Shown in pieces: positions 1 to 9,093 of a DNA stretch of 64,000 nucleotides. The position numbers were made by a program, and so were the translations under genes. Source of the DNA: Sphingomonas panacis (GTDB lineage: Bacteria > Pseudomonadota > Alphaproteobacteria > Sphingomonadales > Sphingomonadaceae); NCBI RefSeq assembly GCF_001717955.1, contig NZ_CP014168.1, positions 4,495,501 through 4,559,500 on the forward strand, in the 5' to 3' direction. Under the pieces are notes generated by a model, which was not told the origin of the DNA, searched no databases, and was given only the letters and a program-made list of their open reading frames with translations. The first letter of the stretch is position 1; each line of letters opens with the position of its first letter.

Positions 1-328
1 CGTCCTCAAGCACTTTCGCCGTCAGCGTCTCGAAGGGCCCCCAAGCCGCGTCCGAGCTACCACATAGGACCAGATGATCGACAGGTCCGACCGCACCAAG
101 GGCTTGGCGCGCGGCTTCGTGATCTTTGAGATCAAGGACAAAACCGTCGACGTCGGCGCCGGGATTGCTGGCATGCAAGTGAGACAGAGCCTCATCAACG
201 CTGCTCTGGCTGCGGCCAGTGAGGGTGATACGGTTGCTCCCGCTGCCAAGCCGGCGCGCCAGCGCGAAGCCGATGCCTTTGGTTGCGCCGAGGAGGAGGA
301 CGCGTTGCGGTTGTTGGGCAGATGACAT
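1..328 (-). CDS. Short-chain dehydrogenase/reductase, N-terminal part only (runs off left edge)
   Basis: Reading leftward from ATG at 328, the frame stays open to the window edge. It begins MSSAQQPQRVLLLGATKGIG, which carries the Rossmann TGxxxGxG-type nucleotide motif (GATKGIG) of classical SDR enzymes, followed by an acidic turn after beta-4 (VLDLKDHE). An RBS (AAAGGA) lies just upstream of the ATG. Only about 109 residues are present, so the catalytic Tyr-Lys pair lies outside the window and the substrate cannot be told. It is divergent from the LysR gene at 435, the usual layout of a regulator and its target. The family call is firm; the function is unknown. Confidence 0.8.
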   Translation of the reverse strand, partial: MSSAQQPQRVLLLGATKGIGFALARRLGSGSNRITLTGRSQSSVDEALSHLHASNPGADVDGFVLDLKDHEAARQALGAVGPVDHLVLCGSSDAAWGPFETLTAKVLED

Positions 329-434
329 GTGAGGTCCTTTGCAGTGTGATGATCCTCACCGTGGCAGGCAGACGGTATGGTGATAATATCTTCAATCGTT
401 GCGTCACTCATAACCTGAGGTATGCAATGCCCCT

Positions 435-1385
435 ATGGATTCTACCCAACACGTTCGCGCCATGTTGTCCTTCGTGCAGGCGGCTGATCGAGGCTCATTC
501 GCGGCAGCGGCGCGGCATCTTGGCGTGTCGCCTGCTGCAGTTGGCAAAAGCATCACCAGCCTTGAAGCTGCACTGGGCGTTCGGCTGATCAACCGAACCA
601 CCCGGTCCCTGCAGCTGACCGAGGAGGGCCAGCTTTTCCTTCTTAAGGCCCGTGAGGCGATCGATGCGCTCGACGCCGCCGTGGACGTGGTGACCAACCA
701 GCGCACCCAGCCCTTGGGAAAGGTGAGAATTTCGACCAGCAACGGCTTTGGCCGACATTTCCTGTTGCCGCTACTGCCTCGGCTAATCGCTCTTTATCCC
801 GGCATTACCCCCGAGATCGAATTCGACGATCATCAGGTCGACATCGTAAGGAGCGGATTTGATCTGGCTCTCCGCGGCGGGACGATCGAGGATTCTGCTC
901 TGGTCGCGCGCAAGATCCATACGATGCAGATGGTTCTCGTCGCTTCCCCGACCTACCTCGCGGCGCATGGCATACCCAGACACCTGCCAGATCTGGCGGA
1001 CCATCGCCTGATCGCGGTGCGGTTTCTGGGCGGGCGCACGTCAAGTTGGGACATTGAGGATGGCGGGGGCGAGGCGTTTCTGCCCCACCCTGCGGCTTTG
1101 ACACTGTCCGATCCGGAAGCGGCGATGATCGCCGCAGCCGATGGCTTGGGGATTGCGCAGGTCGGCCTGCATTATGCCTGGCCCCTCATCCGCGAGGGAC
1201 GGCTGCGGATCCTTCTGGGGGACCGGCTGCGCTCAGCCTCAAGAGAAATGGTCTTGCTTTACCCGCACCGCGCTCTGATTGCTGCCCGCGTGCGCGCCAC
1301 CATTGACTTTCTTACGCAGGAGTTCGGCAAGATCGAGTCTCTGCATGTCAAGGCCGCGGATCTGGCCGCTTATCGCTGCGGATAG
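435..1385 (+). CDS. LysR-family transcriptional regulator
   Basis: A 316-residue protein of normal LysR length. Residues 5-64 form the winged helix-turn-helix (AAARHLGVSPAAVGKSITSL), followed by a linker helix and a type 2 periplasmic-binding-like effector domain. The end of the HTH (LINRTTRSLQLTEEG) is typical of the family. It is divergently transcribed from the SDR gene at 328 with about 106 bp between the starts, so it probably controls that gene and itself from the shared region. The effector is unknown. A hairpin at 1414-1440 follows the stop. Confidence 0.9.
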   Translation: MDSTQHVRAMLSFVQAADRGSFAAAARHLGVSPAAVGKSITSLEAALGVRLINRTTRSLQLTEEGQLFLLKAREAIDALDAAVDVVTNQRTQPLGKVRISTSNGFGRHFLLPLLPRLIALYPGITPEIEFDDHQVDIVRSGFDLALRGGTIEDSALVARKIHTMQMVLVASPTYLAAHGIPRHLPDLADHRLIAVRFLGGRTSSWDIEDGGGEAFLPHPAALTLSDPEAAMIAAADGLGIAQVGLHYAWPLIREGRLRILLGDRLRSASREMVLLYPHRALIAARVRATIDFLTQEFGKIESLHVKAADLAAYRCG

Positions 1386-1723
1386 GGCGGTGAACACCTG
1401 CCGAGGCTGGGGGCCGCTATTTAAGTCGCTCATATAGCGGCTCACGGGACCCGCTTGGCGGCCGAATTACGGCTGCAATTCAAAGGCATCATCAGCGGCT
1501 CTTCTAGCTTCGGTATCCTCAGCGAGATCACGGACCACCTCGAGAGCACGGCTCTTGAACTAAGTCCCAGCCAGCGATTGCACCTGGCATTCGTTGTCGT
1601 GGAAGGAGGCGAGCACAGCGAGGGGATCCGGTGCGCCTCAATCGAAATTGTTCATGCCGCGGCTTGTGAGATCTCCGCCAACCGACCCCATCGCACTTGG
1701 CTCCATCTCAAGTGCTGCATTGC
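1386..1723. other. Gene-poor stretch with a hairpin after the LysR gene
   Basis: No convincing gene is seen. CCGCTAT (1414-1420) and ATAGCGG (1434-1440) form a 7-bp perfect inverted repeat 28 bp after the LysR stop, without a U-tract; it could be a weak terminator. A 90-codon open frame on the + strand (1455-1727) has no RBS and no recognisable similarity. Minus-strand frames contain stops. Confidence 0.4.
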
Positions 1724-2563
1724 TTAGCCCGTATAGGCGATGTGGTACTGCCCACCAATCTTCTTGATGCGCGCAAAACCAAGTTCACCAAGATGCATAC
1801 CAGCGATCCGAAGCCCCTCCGTGCTGACGACATCCAGCAATCTTGATCGTGTGTCTGCAGCGAGGTGAGAATCCTGATCAAAGGCAATCGACACGTCCGG
1901 ACGAGGTATCTGGATCTCCGGGAAGTGGACAAGGTCGCCCCATACCAACAAGTTTTGCCCATCGGATTCAAGGCGATAACCGGTGTGTCCGGCCGTATGA
2001 CCAGGAAGCGGAACCGCCGTCATGCCGGGTAGCACCTCGCCGGTGTCAAAGGTGCGCAATCTGTCACGATAGGTAGCAAAGGCCTGACGAGCGAACAGGA
2101 AGTTCCCACGCGCACGCTCCGTAGCCCGGCTCAGGTTCCCGTCATCCTCCCAGAACATGAGCTCCAGCCGATGAGCGATGAGTTCAGCGTTCGGGAATGC
2201 CGCTTTGCCTGTATCATCGATCAGTCCACCGACATGGTCGGGATGGGCGTGCGTCAGCAGAATGGCATCGATCGCGGCAGGCTCGATGCCTGCCAACAGG
2301 AGATTATCCTTCAAGCGGCCACCCCATTGCTTGAAACCGCCCGCACCGGCATCGATCAGCACCGTACGGCCGCCTCCGTGCACCAGGTAACAATTGATGT
2401 GGATCGCCATCGGATCGGTCATTCCAGCTTTTGTCTGAATTCGACAGGCTTCATCGGGATCGATCTTCGAGAGGAGCTCAAAGCCGGCGTGAAGATAGCC
2501 GTCACTGATGGCGGTGATGGACAGGTCGCCAATACTTTGGCTCGGAAATCTGGTCGTCATCAT
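1724..2563 (-). CDS. Metallo-beta-lactamase-fold hydrolase
   Basis: A 279-residue MBL-fold protein. The metal-binding signature THAHPDH places His105, His107, Asp109 and His110, followed by GHTAGH (His189), an Asp in WGDLVHF (Asp210) and a late His in GMHLGELG. All ligands of a dinuclear zinc site are therefore present. The overall pattern resembles lactonase or alkyl-hydrolase-like MBL proteins rather than true beta-lactamases. No signal peptide is seen, so it is probably cytoplasmic. It is the last gene of a minus-strand operon with 2584-3462. An RBS (AAGGACGA) precedes ATG 2563; a second ATG follows immediately. Confidence 0.85.
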   Translation of the reverse strand: MMTTRFPSQSIGDLSITAISDGYLHAGFELLSKIDPDEACRIQTKAGMTDPMAIHINCYLVHGGGRTVLIDAGAGGFKQWGGRLKDNLLLAGIEPAAIDAILLTHAHPDHVGGLIDDTGKAAFPNAELIAHRLELMFWEDDGNLSRATERARGNFLFARQAFATYRDRLRTFDTGEVLPGMTAVPLPGHTAGHTGYRLESDGQNLLVWGDLVHFPEIQIPRPDVSIAFDQDSHLAADTRSRLLDVVSTEGLRIAGMHLGELGFARIKKIGGQYHIAYTG

Positions 2564-2583
2564 GATTCGTCCTTCAGGCCGGT

Positions 2584-2910
2584 TCAGTTTCGTGCGTAAA
2601 TGTTTGACGCATCATAGCCGAAGCAGCGGATACGGGCGGCCAGGCCGATGCTACCCCGGACGGCGTCCTCCAGTTCTTTCATGAACCGGTCCATCACCGC
2701 TGCTGTCCGGTGAGGTTCGCGGCGGTACCGGATCTCGACGAAGACCAGATGCCCTCGGCCGGGCCGAACAGCTATGTGAACTATGTGTACATTCTTCGGG
2801 GCTGCCTGGAGGATAGTCGTGCAGAGCCCCGCGCAGTATTCCGTCAATGCCACGAGCGCCTCATCCGCCGGCATGTTGCCCTGGGAAATATAGAAGGTGA
2901 CATTTGGCAT
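2584..2910 (-). CDS. Tautomerase-superfamily protein
   Basis: A 108-residue protein beginning MPNVTFYISQG. Pro2 after Met removal is the catalytic base of the 4-oxalocrotonate tautomerase/MIF superfamily, and the beta-strand then helix pattern (residues 2-35, repeated at about 42-90) fits that fold. The length suits the CHMI/MIF-like doubled form. It lies 20 bp upstream of the MBL-fold gene and 6 bp downstream of 2917-3462, so the three genes form one operon divergent from the LysR gene at 3632. A role in aromatic or lactone degradation is an inference from this company. The substrate is unknown. Confidence 0.6.
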   Translation of the reverse strand: MPNVTFYISQGNMPADEALVALTEYCAGLCTTILQAAPKNVHIVHIAVRPGRGHLVFVEIRYRREPHRTAAVMDRFMKELEDAVRGSIGLAARIRCFGYDASNIYARN

Positions 2911-2916
2911 CAGTGT

Positions 2917-3462
2917 TCACCGTGCGCGTACGGCGCCGACGGTATCACCGCTCGTCAGTTGCGGCGTCATCGGAGCATAGACGTGAACGTCCTCCGGCAC
3001 GTTCCCGATATTCCCGATCAGACTCCGCGCCCCTGTCGCGAGCCAGCGATGCACCGGCACCTTCTCCATGGCGACCGCCGTCATCGCGGAGGGTATCAGG
3101 CCCAGTCCGCGCAAGCGCTCAGGGCCTTTGGCAGATAGGACGAGATATTCGTTTGCGCCGACGGTCGGGGCGCGTTCGATACCGTCGTACAAGTTCCGAT
3201 GCCAGTCGGTGATGTGTTGCTGCCAGCGCGCAAAGTTGCCGCCACCTTTCTGGCGATAATCCTTGCCGGTCAGAACATCGAGGCCGTCGATGGAATGGAG
3301 AGCAAGGTAGACGGGGGAACCGTCACGCAACGCTTTGAAACGCTGCGAGGTGCGGAAGCCGGCGACCGAAATCAGCGCCGGCAACTTGTCCAGGCTGTAA
3401 AAATCATTCCATTCCGCTTCGCTGTGAGGGTCAGCAAAGCTGCATTCGACGGTATAGATCAT
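2917..3462 (-). CDS. Uncharacterised dimeric alpha/beta-barrel-like protein
   Basis: Begins MIYTVECSFADP and is 181 residues long. ATG 3462 is chosen because GGAGG lies 7 nt upstream; an earlier in-frame ATG at 3507 has no RBS. The N-terminal half (KLPALISVAGFRTSQRFKAL) has the strand-helix-strand look of EthD-like or DUF4286-like ferredoxin-fold barrels, which often act on small aromatic or carbonyl compounds. It is first gene of the minus-strand operon ending with the MBL-fold hydrolase and is divergent from a GcvA-type LysR. I do not recognise a specific family; the fold call is tentative. Confidence 0.6.
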   Translation of the reverse strand: MIYTVECSFADPHSEAEWNDFYSLDKLPALISVAGFRTSQRFKALRDGSPVYLALHSIDGLDVLTGKDYRQKGGGNFARWQQHITDWHRNLYDGIERAPTVGANEYLVLSAKGPERLRGLGLIPSAMTAVAMEKVPVHRWLATGARSLIGNIGNVPEDVHVYAPMTPQLTSGDTVGAVRAR

Positions 3463-3631
3463 CTTATCGCCTCCGGCTGGCCGCGCGGCGCAACCAACCT
3501 TTTTCATGTTGATATTCGATCATGCTATGGGGCTAGAGAAGGCGAGAAAAGCGAATTTGGGTCAAGCTTCACTGATCTAATGTAAAGCTGGCAGCCACCA
3601 CCTTGCCGCTCGTGCATGCCGAGGACCATAG

Positions 3632-4558
3632 ATGCGTCGTAAGATTCCGAGCAATTCCGCACTCATGGCGTTCGAGGCGGCCGCACGTCATGGCAGCTTT
3701 GCGCGCGCGGCCGACGAACTGGCCTTGACCGAAGGCGCGATCAGCCGCCAGATCGGACGGCTAGAGGCCTTTCTCGGCGTGACATTGTTCGAGCGGGTCG
3801 GTAATCGAGTCAGGGTTATGCCGAACGGGGAGCGGTACGCCGCCCGGATTCGCGAGTCCCTCGACCGACTGGAGCGTGACAGCCAGTATATGATGGGGCA
3901 GCCCAATGATGGTGCCAGCATCGAAATCGCTACGATCCCGACTTTTGCCGCGCGATGGCTCATCCCCCGCCTTGTGAGCTTTCAGGAGCGACACCCCAAC
4001 ATCACCGTGCATCTTGCAGAGCGTTTGGAGCCGTTCGTGCTCACTGGCAGCGGCTTCGATGCCGCGATCCATTTCGAGCACCCCGCATGGACTGGAATGA
4101 AGACCCACCGACTGCTGCACGAAACGCTGTTGCCTGTTTGCTGCCCGTCGCTTCTGGGCAGCAGGCCGGATTCAGCCACGCTCGACGACCTGCCCCGTCT
4201 TCATCGGCGGCAGAACCCAGATGCTTGGCAGCTTTATGCAAAGGAAGCGGGCGTCACTCTGACCAATCCCGCGGCCGGCCCATATTTTGACCTTCATATC
4301 ATGCTGATCGAGGCTGCACTGGCAGGATTGGGAGTCGCGCTCGTGCCGCGGCTCTACATCGAGAGGGAACTAACTGAAGGCCGCCTGGTCGCGCCATGGC
4401 CCGAGGGCCAATCCATCTCCAAGACGTTCAGCCTGATCCTCCCAGAGCCGATCCAATTAAGTAATGCTCCGATCCAGGCCTTCGCTGATTGGCTGCTTTC
4501 GGAAGCCACGCCACCTTCGAGAAATCTGCAACCATTGCGACACTCCAAACATGACTAA
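3632..4558 (+). CDS. LysR-family regulator, GcvA subgroup
   Basis: A 308-residue LysR protein. The N-terminus (SNSALMAFEAAARHGSFARA) followed by LTEGAISRQIGRLE and LFERVGNRV is typical of the GcvA/AmpR subgroup. The effector domain spans roughly residues 90-295. It is divergent from the three-gene MBL/tautomerase operon (start 3462), whose likely regulator it is. Its stop (4556-4558) overlaps the start of the HTH gene at 4551 by 8 bp (ATGACTAA), implying translational coupling. Confidence 0.9.
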   Translation: MRRKIPSNSALMAFEAAARHGSFARAADELALTEGAISRQIGRLEAFLGVTLFERVGNRVRVMPNGERYAARIRESLDRLERDSQYMMGQPNDGASIEIATIPTFAARWLIPRLVSFQERHPNITVHLAERLEPFVLTGSGFDAAIHFEHPAWTGMKTHRLLHETLLPVCCPSLLGSRPDSATLDDLPRLHRRQNPDAWQLYAKEAGVTLTNPAAGPYFDLHIMLIEAALAGLGVALVPRLYIERELTEGRLVAPWPEGQSISKTFSLILPEPIQLSNAPIQAFADWLLSEATPPSRNLQPLRHSKHD

Positions 4559-5120
4559 TCCTCTTGACGCACATACAGCGAGGATCGGTCGCGGCCTCCA
4601 TCGTTTCCGACGCCTGCAAGGCATCAAGCAAAGCCATATGGCAGAGCTCCTCGGGGTCTCCCAGGGCAGCATCTCGCGCTGGGAAAGCGGGACGCACGCT
4701 CCCGATGCACCCATGCGGGCACGGATCGAGGCATTGATCGCCGCCCGGGTAGACACCACAGGCGACGCTGCGCTCAAACGACTGATCGAAACCTCGTCGC
4801 TTCGCATCCACCTTATCTGCGATGCGACCCATCGTCTCCTTGCCGTGTCACCGGCACGGGCGCAGAGTTGGCGAGCAGATGCGGGCAGCTACATCGGGAC
4901 ATCACTATGGCGTTATGCCAGCCCGGAGATCATAGCAGCAGAAGATGGACTGGCCGAACGCGGCTGGTTTGACCGGCCCTTTCAGAGCTTACGCTTTCAC
5001 ACCGGACCGAACGCCAGCGCGACCATCGTCATCGGCGCTGGTTGGATGGAATGGGAGAGCATTCCGTTGGCGGACGGCCGGATCGGCCGTCTCACGATGG
5101 CGGTGAGCGACATCGCATAA
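4551..5120 (+). CDS. XRE-type helix-turn-helix regulator with C-terminal sensor-like region
   Basis: A 189-residue protein. Residues 10-63 form a Cro/C1 HTH (GIKQSHMAELLGVSQGSISR, then WESG), the classical XRE recognition segment. The remaining ~120 residues resemble a small PAS-like sensor (ICDATHRLLAVSPARAQSW) but I cannot assign the domain firmly. ATG 4551 overlaps the end of the upstream LysR gene; the frame is open further upstream, but that part lies inside the LysR coding sequence. The next gene, an MFS transporter, starts 44 bp downstream, so regulator and transporter may be co-transcribed. Confidence 0.75.
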   Translation: MTNPLDAHTARIGRGLHRFRRLQGIKQSHMAELLGVSQGSISRWESGTHAPDAPMRARIEALIAARVDTTGDAALKRLIETSSLRIHLICDATHRLLAVSPARAQSWRADAGSYIGTSLWRYASPEIIAAEDGLAERGWFDRPFQSLRFHTGPNASATIVIGAGWMEWESIPLADGRIGRLTMAVSDIA

Positions 5121-5164
5121 ACTATTCGTGGCGCCGCGAAGGGTGTCAGGCGAAGGGAGACGCC

Positions 5165-6343
5165 ATGCCTCACCCTCGCATCAGAACCGTGCTGCTCTGG
5201 CTTTGTGGCGTGCTGGCCGCAGCCCAGCTCGGCAAGTTCAGCGCGCTTGCCCCGGCGCTGCAGGCCCGCTTCGGTCTCGACCTGCCTTCCCTCGGACTGC
5301 TCATTTCGCTTCTTGAGGTGGGCGGCGCGGCCTTCGGCTTTGTCGCAGGCAGGGCACTCCCTCGCCACGGCATAGACCGAGCTCTTTTGAGTGGTCTGTT
5401 TCTTCTGGTCATCGCCACGGTCATTGAGGCGACGGCGAGAACCACTCCGATCCTGTTCGCGGCGCGAAGCGTGGAGGGCCTCGCCTATCTGCTGGTCGTT
5501 GTCGCAGCGCCGACGATGATCGTGGCCACGACCAGCCCGGGTCGCGAGCGAGAGGGCGCTATGGTGCTCTGGAGCACATTCATTCCCGTTGGCTCGGGGC
5601 TGGGAAGCATCGTGACCGGCCTCCTCGCGACAGCGTTGGGCACCACCATGGCCATGCTGTTTTGGGCCTTTGCCGAGCTCGCGCTCCTCGCGTTGCTCAC
5701 GACCATCCCAGCCTCAGCACCCGCGCCGGGGCGCGCCGCATTGCCGGCGCTCCCCGCATGGCTGCTGAGCATTGGTTTTGGGTGCTATACCTTGTCTCTA
5801 TGCGCCGTGACAGGGCTCATGCCCGCCTTCCTTCACGACCGGTATGGTCTCGATATAGCCGAGGGCAGCGTGATCGCTGGAGCTACTGCTTTGTCGGCGC
5901 TTCCCGGCTCGTTGCTAGCTCTGGCCGCCATACGCCTGCTTGCCACGAGAACCAGGCGCCTGCTCCTGCTCGTCGCCGCAGCACTGGTGCTCGCGTCCGG
6001 ATTGTCTCTAATGATCTTCCGAGCGAACTGCCCGATCCTTGTCGCTTTATCGGCAGGGGCAATGCTGCTGCTCGCCGGCATGGCGCGCGCTGTGATCTTC
6101 GCCTGGTTGCCCGGCTTCAGCGGCGGCCATGACGCGGCCGACCCGCGTATCGCCGCCGCTCAGGGTCTGTTGACCCAGCTTGGCGCACTGGGCGCACTCG
6201 TGGGTCCTCCGCTCGGCGCAACATCGGTAGGGATAGGGTCATGGTCAGCGTTGGGCCCGTTCGTCGCGTCGATCGTGCTGGTGCTGCTCGCTATGATTGT
6301 CGGCGCCTATTGCCTACATCGGCCGCATGCCGATCGGACGTGA
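5165..6343 (+). CDS. MFS transporter
   Basis: A 392-residue integral membrane protein with about 12 hydrophobic helices. The start ATG 5165 has a good RBS (AAGGGAGA). The first helix (VLLWLCGVLAAAQLGKFSAL) leads into an MFS loop 2-3 region (GFVAGRALPRHG). The general shape resembles drug/organic-anion exporters of the YbfB/CynX-like branch; the substrate cannot be inferred. It follows the LysR and XRE regulators in the same direction and may be under their control. The 246 bp after its stop contain no gene that I recognise. Confidence 0.85.
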   Translation: MPHPRIRTVLLWLCGVLAAAQLGKFSALAPALQARFGLDLPSLGLLISLLEVGGAAFGFVAGRALPRHGIDRALLSGLFLLVIATVIEATARTTPILFAARSVEGLAYLLVVVAAPTMIVATTSPGREREGAMVLWSTFIPVGSGLGSIVTGLLATALGTTMAMLFWAFAELALLALLTTIPASAPAPGRAALPALPAWLLSIGFGCYTLSLCAVTGLMPAFLHDRYGLDIAEGSVIAGATALSALPGSLLALAAIRLLATRTRRLLLLVAAALVLASGLSLMIFRANCPILVALSAGAMLLLAGMARAVIFAWLPGFSGGHDAADPRIAAAQGLLTQLGALGALVGPPLGATSVGIGSWSALGPFVASIVLVLLAMIVGAYCLHRPHADRT

Positions 6344-6589
6344 CCGCCCCGGCCAAGCCGTGAATCCTATTACCGTCAATAGAGCCGCGTTCAGCCCTAC
6401 ATGTAGGCGCTAGCAATCGTAGCTGCCTCTGCTCGCAATTAGCACCGATTTTTGCTCGGATTAGCGGATACTGGACCCGCAGCGCTGCTCACGCTCTTTG
6501 ACACTGTTCTCGCAATCATCCCAAGGTGCTTGCAATCGAAATGAACCTGCTCACTCTGCGCGACAACGGCACGACCTGACGGTCTTCGG
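6344..6589. other. Intergenic stretch, nothing recognised
   Basis: It lies between two convergent MFS sequences (intact at 5165-6343, broken at 6590-7522). I see no RNA gene, strong hairpin or coding sequence. A 75-codon minus-strand frame reaching in from 6666 has no family features. Confidence 0.3.
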
Positions 6590-7522
6590 TCAGGCACATC
6601 TAGGCTTTGCGAATGCAAAGAGCAGCCATCCTGCCAGCCCCGCGAGAACGCCAAGCGCGCCGCCAAGAACGTAGGTATTGATTGCGCTATTCGGCGTGAA
6701 CAGACCGCCGGTTATATAACCCAGGATGCTGGCAGTGCTGGTTGTGGAACCGTAAATCGCCGCAACCTTGCCATGCGCGCCCGCAGGCACCTCCCGCTGC
6801 AGCATCGTTCGAACCGCGACGTTGTGAACGCTGTTCGCTGCACCGCCGATGACGAACGCGACCCCTACCAGGACGAGCCCGGCCATCATCGTCATGCCGG
6901 CAACACCGATCGCGAGCATCATCCCTCCCATCACAACCCCGGCCGCGAATGCGATGAGGGCCGGGCGCGGCATCGTGATCGTGCCCGACGCAGCGGCTCC
7001 CACTGTCATTCCGCCCGCCCAGCAGGCGGTCAGCAGGCCGAACGCAGTCGGACCTGCCGCCAGCGACACGGTGACGAGAAACACGAACGCCGCGTCTGCA
7101 ATTGCGGTCGCATAGACCTCTAGCGTCAGCGCGCCGACCATCACCGTGACCCTGCGATCCCGCAGCACCGGCAGATATTCCGATAGCAGCGGCCGGATTC
7201 CGCCGCTCGCTTCCGTTTCGACGGGACGACGCAGGCCGCTGCCCAGCACGACGGCGGCAAGCAGCGCAAAGCTCGCCGCATCGATCAGAAGAGCATTTCC
7301 GGTCCCGCCCCACGCCACCATCGCACCGCCCGCGACCGGCCCGGCCAGCATCCCTGCGCTCCGCACGAACTCCAGCACGGCATTGGCCCGCGGCAGCGTC
7401 ATGCCCAGCCCCGCGGCCGGAACGGGATTGAGGGCGAAGCTCGCCGTTCCGCCGATCGCGAACAGGATGCTGAGGAAGCCGGCGCCGATCAGGGTGGAGG
7501 CGAGGTCGGTATGCCAAGCCAT
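6590..7522 (-). pseudogene. 5'-truncated MFS exporter (MFS_3/EntS-like)
   Basis: The open frame runs 6590-7663, but its first ~45 codons are antisense/out-of-frame sequence over the end of the protease gene at 7588. Similarity to MFS exporters begins only around FLSILFAIGG, followed by LPRANAVLEFVRSAGMLAGP, which is the TM4-TM5 region of EntS-like transporters. The first ~85-110 residues of a normal protein (TM1-3) are absent. ATG 7522 could start a fragment of about 310 residues. The end (LLFAFAKP) looks complete. I read it as a gene that lost its 5' end where the protease block begins; a very short functional transporter is less likely. Confidence 0.65.
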
Positions 7523-7569
7523 CCAGGCGAGTTTGAGGGCATCGGCCAATGTCGTCCCGTTTGGGATGG

Positions 7570-7586
7570 TATTTTGGGAAAATGGC
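7570..7586. repeat. Left copy of a 17-bp inverted repeat flanking the protease block
   Basis: TATTTTGGGAAAATGGC is the exact reverse complement of 12379-12395. It lies 2 bp past the stop of the left protease, at the point where the upstream MFS gene loses its 5' end. Possible end of a moved segment. Confidence 0.45.
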
Positions 7587-7587
7587 G

Positions 7588-8466
7588 TCAGTTCCCAGCA
7601 ATCGTTCGATCGAGCCACGCCTTGTAGAAAGCTACCCGCGTAGCCGCGAAGGTTTGTCCGCATAGACCCATGCGGAACGAACCATCCTGCATCTGCGGCA
7701 CGATCCTCTTTTCCTCGGCAAGAGTAGCATCGAGGCCGTGAGTGATTCCGGCGAGGTATTTGCGTCCGGACACATCGATCGTGACCGGACCACCGCTGTC
7801 CCCACCTGCCGTTGCGCCACTAAGCAGCGGGGCGTGAGCACCACAATCGAAGGCGAAGCGAAGCCACTGCCCATCGGTCCGGGTCAGCCGGTTTTCTGCT
7901 CGCCGCAATTGCGTCCGATGACTGGCATCATCGGGTACGCCAGCAATGTCGGTCCCCGTCGCTCCCGCGCCATATACCGTGCTTAACGTTCCCGGCTTGG
8001 CGTTGCCCCAGTAGACCGGCATCGGCATCACGTCAGTCACGGGTTCGGCAAGCTCCAGCAGAGCAATGTCGTGCATGTCGGTCATTGCTTTGATATATTG
8101 TGCTGCAAAAGCATCCGGTTTCGCTGTCTTGAGCCCGCCGAACAGCTTTTGCCAACCATCTCGCGCAGCCGGATAATCCGGATACACGATGATGCGGCTG
8201 ACTGCCCGCCTCTTACCCTTAAGTGTTACATACCTCTCCTCGGGCATCATCTGCATCATGCTTACGGCATGAGCGGCAGTAACGATCCAGCGCGGGGCAA
8301 TTAGGGTGCCATGCCCTTCGTCGGGCAAGTCTGCCAACGCGGGAATGGTCTGCGGATCAACGCGATATTGCGCGTCATGCAAGGTGTGGCGAATAACAAT
8401 CGCGTCGGCATCCACGGCGATCAGCGTCAACGGCACAACGAGCCAAGCCAGCTTCTCCACAAACAC
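7588..8466 (-). CDS. Trypsin-like serine protease, secreted
   Basis: A 292-residue chymotrypsin-fold protease. A signal peptide (FVEKLAWLVVPLTLIAVDA) is followed by the catalytic triad: His66 in VTAAHA, Asp133 in HDIALL and Ser224 in GGDSGGP. It should act in the periplasm or outside the cell. It is clearly paralogous to the protease at 11477-12307 (shared LIAPxWxVTAAHA and EPVTD), which points the other way. It is divergent from the membrane-protein operon at 8680. Its stop lies 2 bp from the left copy of the inverted repeat. Confidence 0.88.
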   Translation of the reverse strand: MFVEKLAWLVVPLTLIAVDADAIVIRHTLHDAQYRVDPQTIPALADLPDEGHGTLIAPRWIVTAAHAVSMMQMMPEERYVTLKGKRRAVSRIIVYPDYPAARDGWQKLFGGLKTAKPDAFAAQYIKAMTDMHDIALLELAEPVTDVMPMPVYWGNAKPGTLSTVYGAGATGTDIAGVPDDASHRTQLRRAENRLTRTDGQWLRFAFDCGAHAPLLSGATAGGDSGGPVTIDVSGRKYLAGITHGLDATLAEEKRIVPQMQDGSFRMGLCGQTFAATRVAFYKAWLDRTIAGN

Positions 8467-8679
8467 CCCTTTGCCCTTTTAATCTTTCGCCAATCGATAG
8501 GCGATCGGGCTGGGATCGTACATACGGCGTTGATCGCTTCCCTTCCCGCAAAGGAACCGCCAGCGAGACGATCGAGACCTTCGCACGAGGATGCCGAAAT
8601 GGGAATCCCACTGCCACCACGTATCATTGCGGCAGCGATACGGCTGTGTTAGGGTCGCAACACAGTTAAGGGAAAGCTT
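8467..8679. other. Divergent promoter region with short repeat
   Basis: Separates the left protease from the DUF6326 gene. Positions 8541-8556 (CCTTCCCGCAAAGGAA) are identical to 12311-12326 after the right protease; the TTCC/GGAA arms flank CGCAAA. Confidence 0.35.
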
Positions 8680-9093
8680 GTGGTGTTAGAGGAGTATCGA
8701 GCGCCGGCCAAATTGAAGCTGGCGGCGCTATGGGCGTCCACGATGTTCTGCTACATCTACGGCGACTATTTCGGCCTCTACGTCGCCGGCACGCTGGCGG
8801 ACATGAGCCACGGCACCATGGGACCGCTCGGCCATGCGACGCCCGGCGTCCTCACCGGCGTATCCCTGATGATGGCCATCCCGAGCCTGATGATCGCGCT
8901 GTCGCTGCTGCTGCCGGCGTCCATCTGCCGCTGGGCTTGCATCGTTCTGGGCCTGTTCTATACCGCGATCATGGCGGTCAGCCTCCCCGGCTCCGAGCCG
9001 TTCTACAAGGTGCTGGCGGCGATCGAAATGGCGCTGACGCTGACGATTACCGCCGTCGCGATCCGTTGGCCGCGGGAGATGCGCCGTGGCTGA
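8680..9093 (+). CDS. DUF6326-like small membrane protein
   Basis: A 137-residue protein with four hydrophobic segments. The opening LKLAALWASTMFCYIYGDYF and the spacing of the helices match DUF6326 proteins, which have no known function. It starts at GTG 8680; a second GTG follows directly. Its end overlaps the DUF4386 gene by 8 bp, and the two plus the glycosyltransferase at 9823 form one operon between two outward-facing proteases. The family call rests on pattern memory only. Confidence 0.65.
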   Translation: MVLEEYRAPAKLKLAALWASTMFCYIYGDYFGLYVAGTLADMSHGTMGPLGHATPGVLTGVSLMMAIPSLMIALSLLLPASICRWACIVLGLFYTAIMAVSLPGSEPFYKVLAAIEMALTLTITAVAIRWPREMRRG

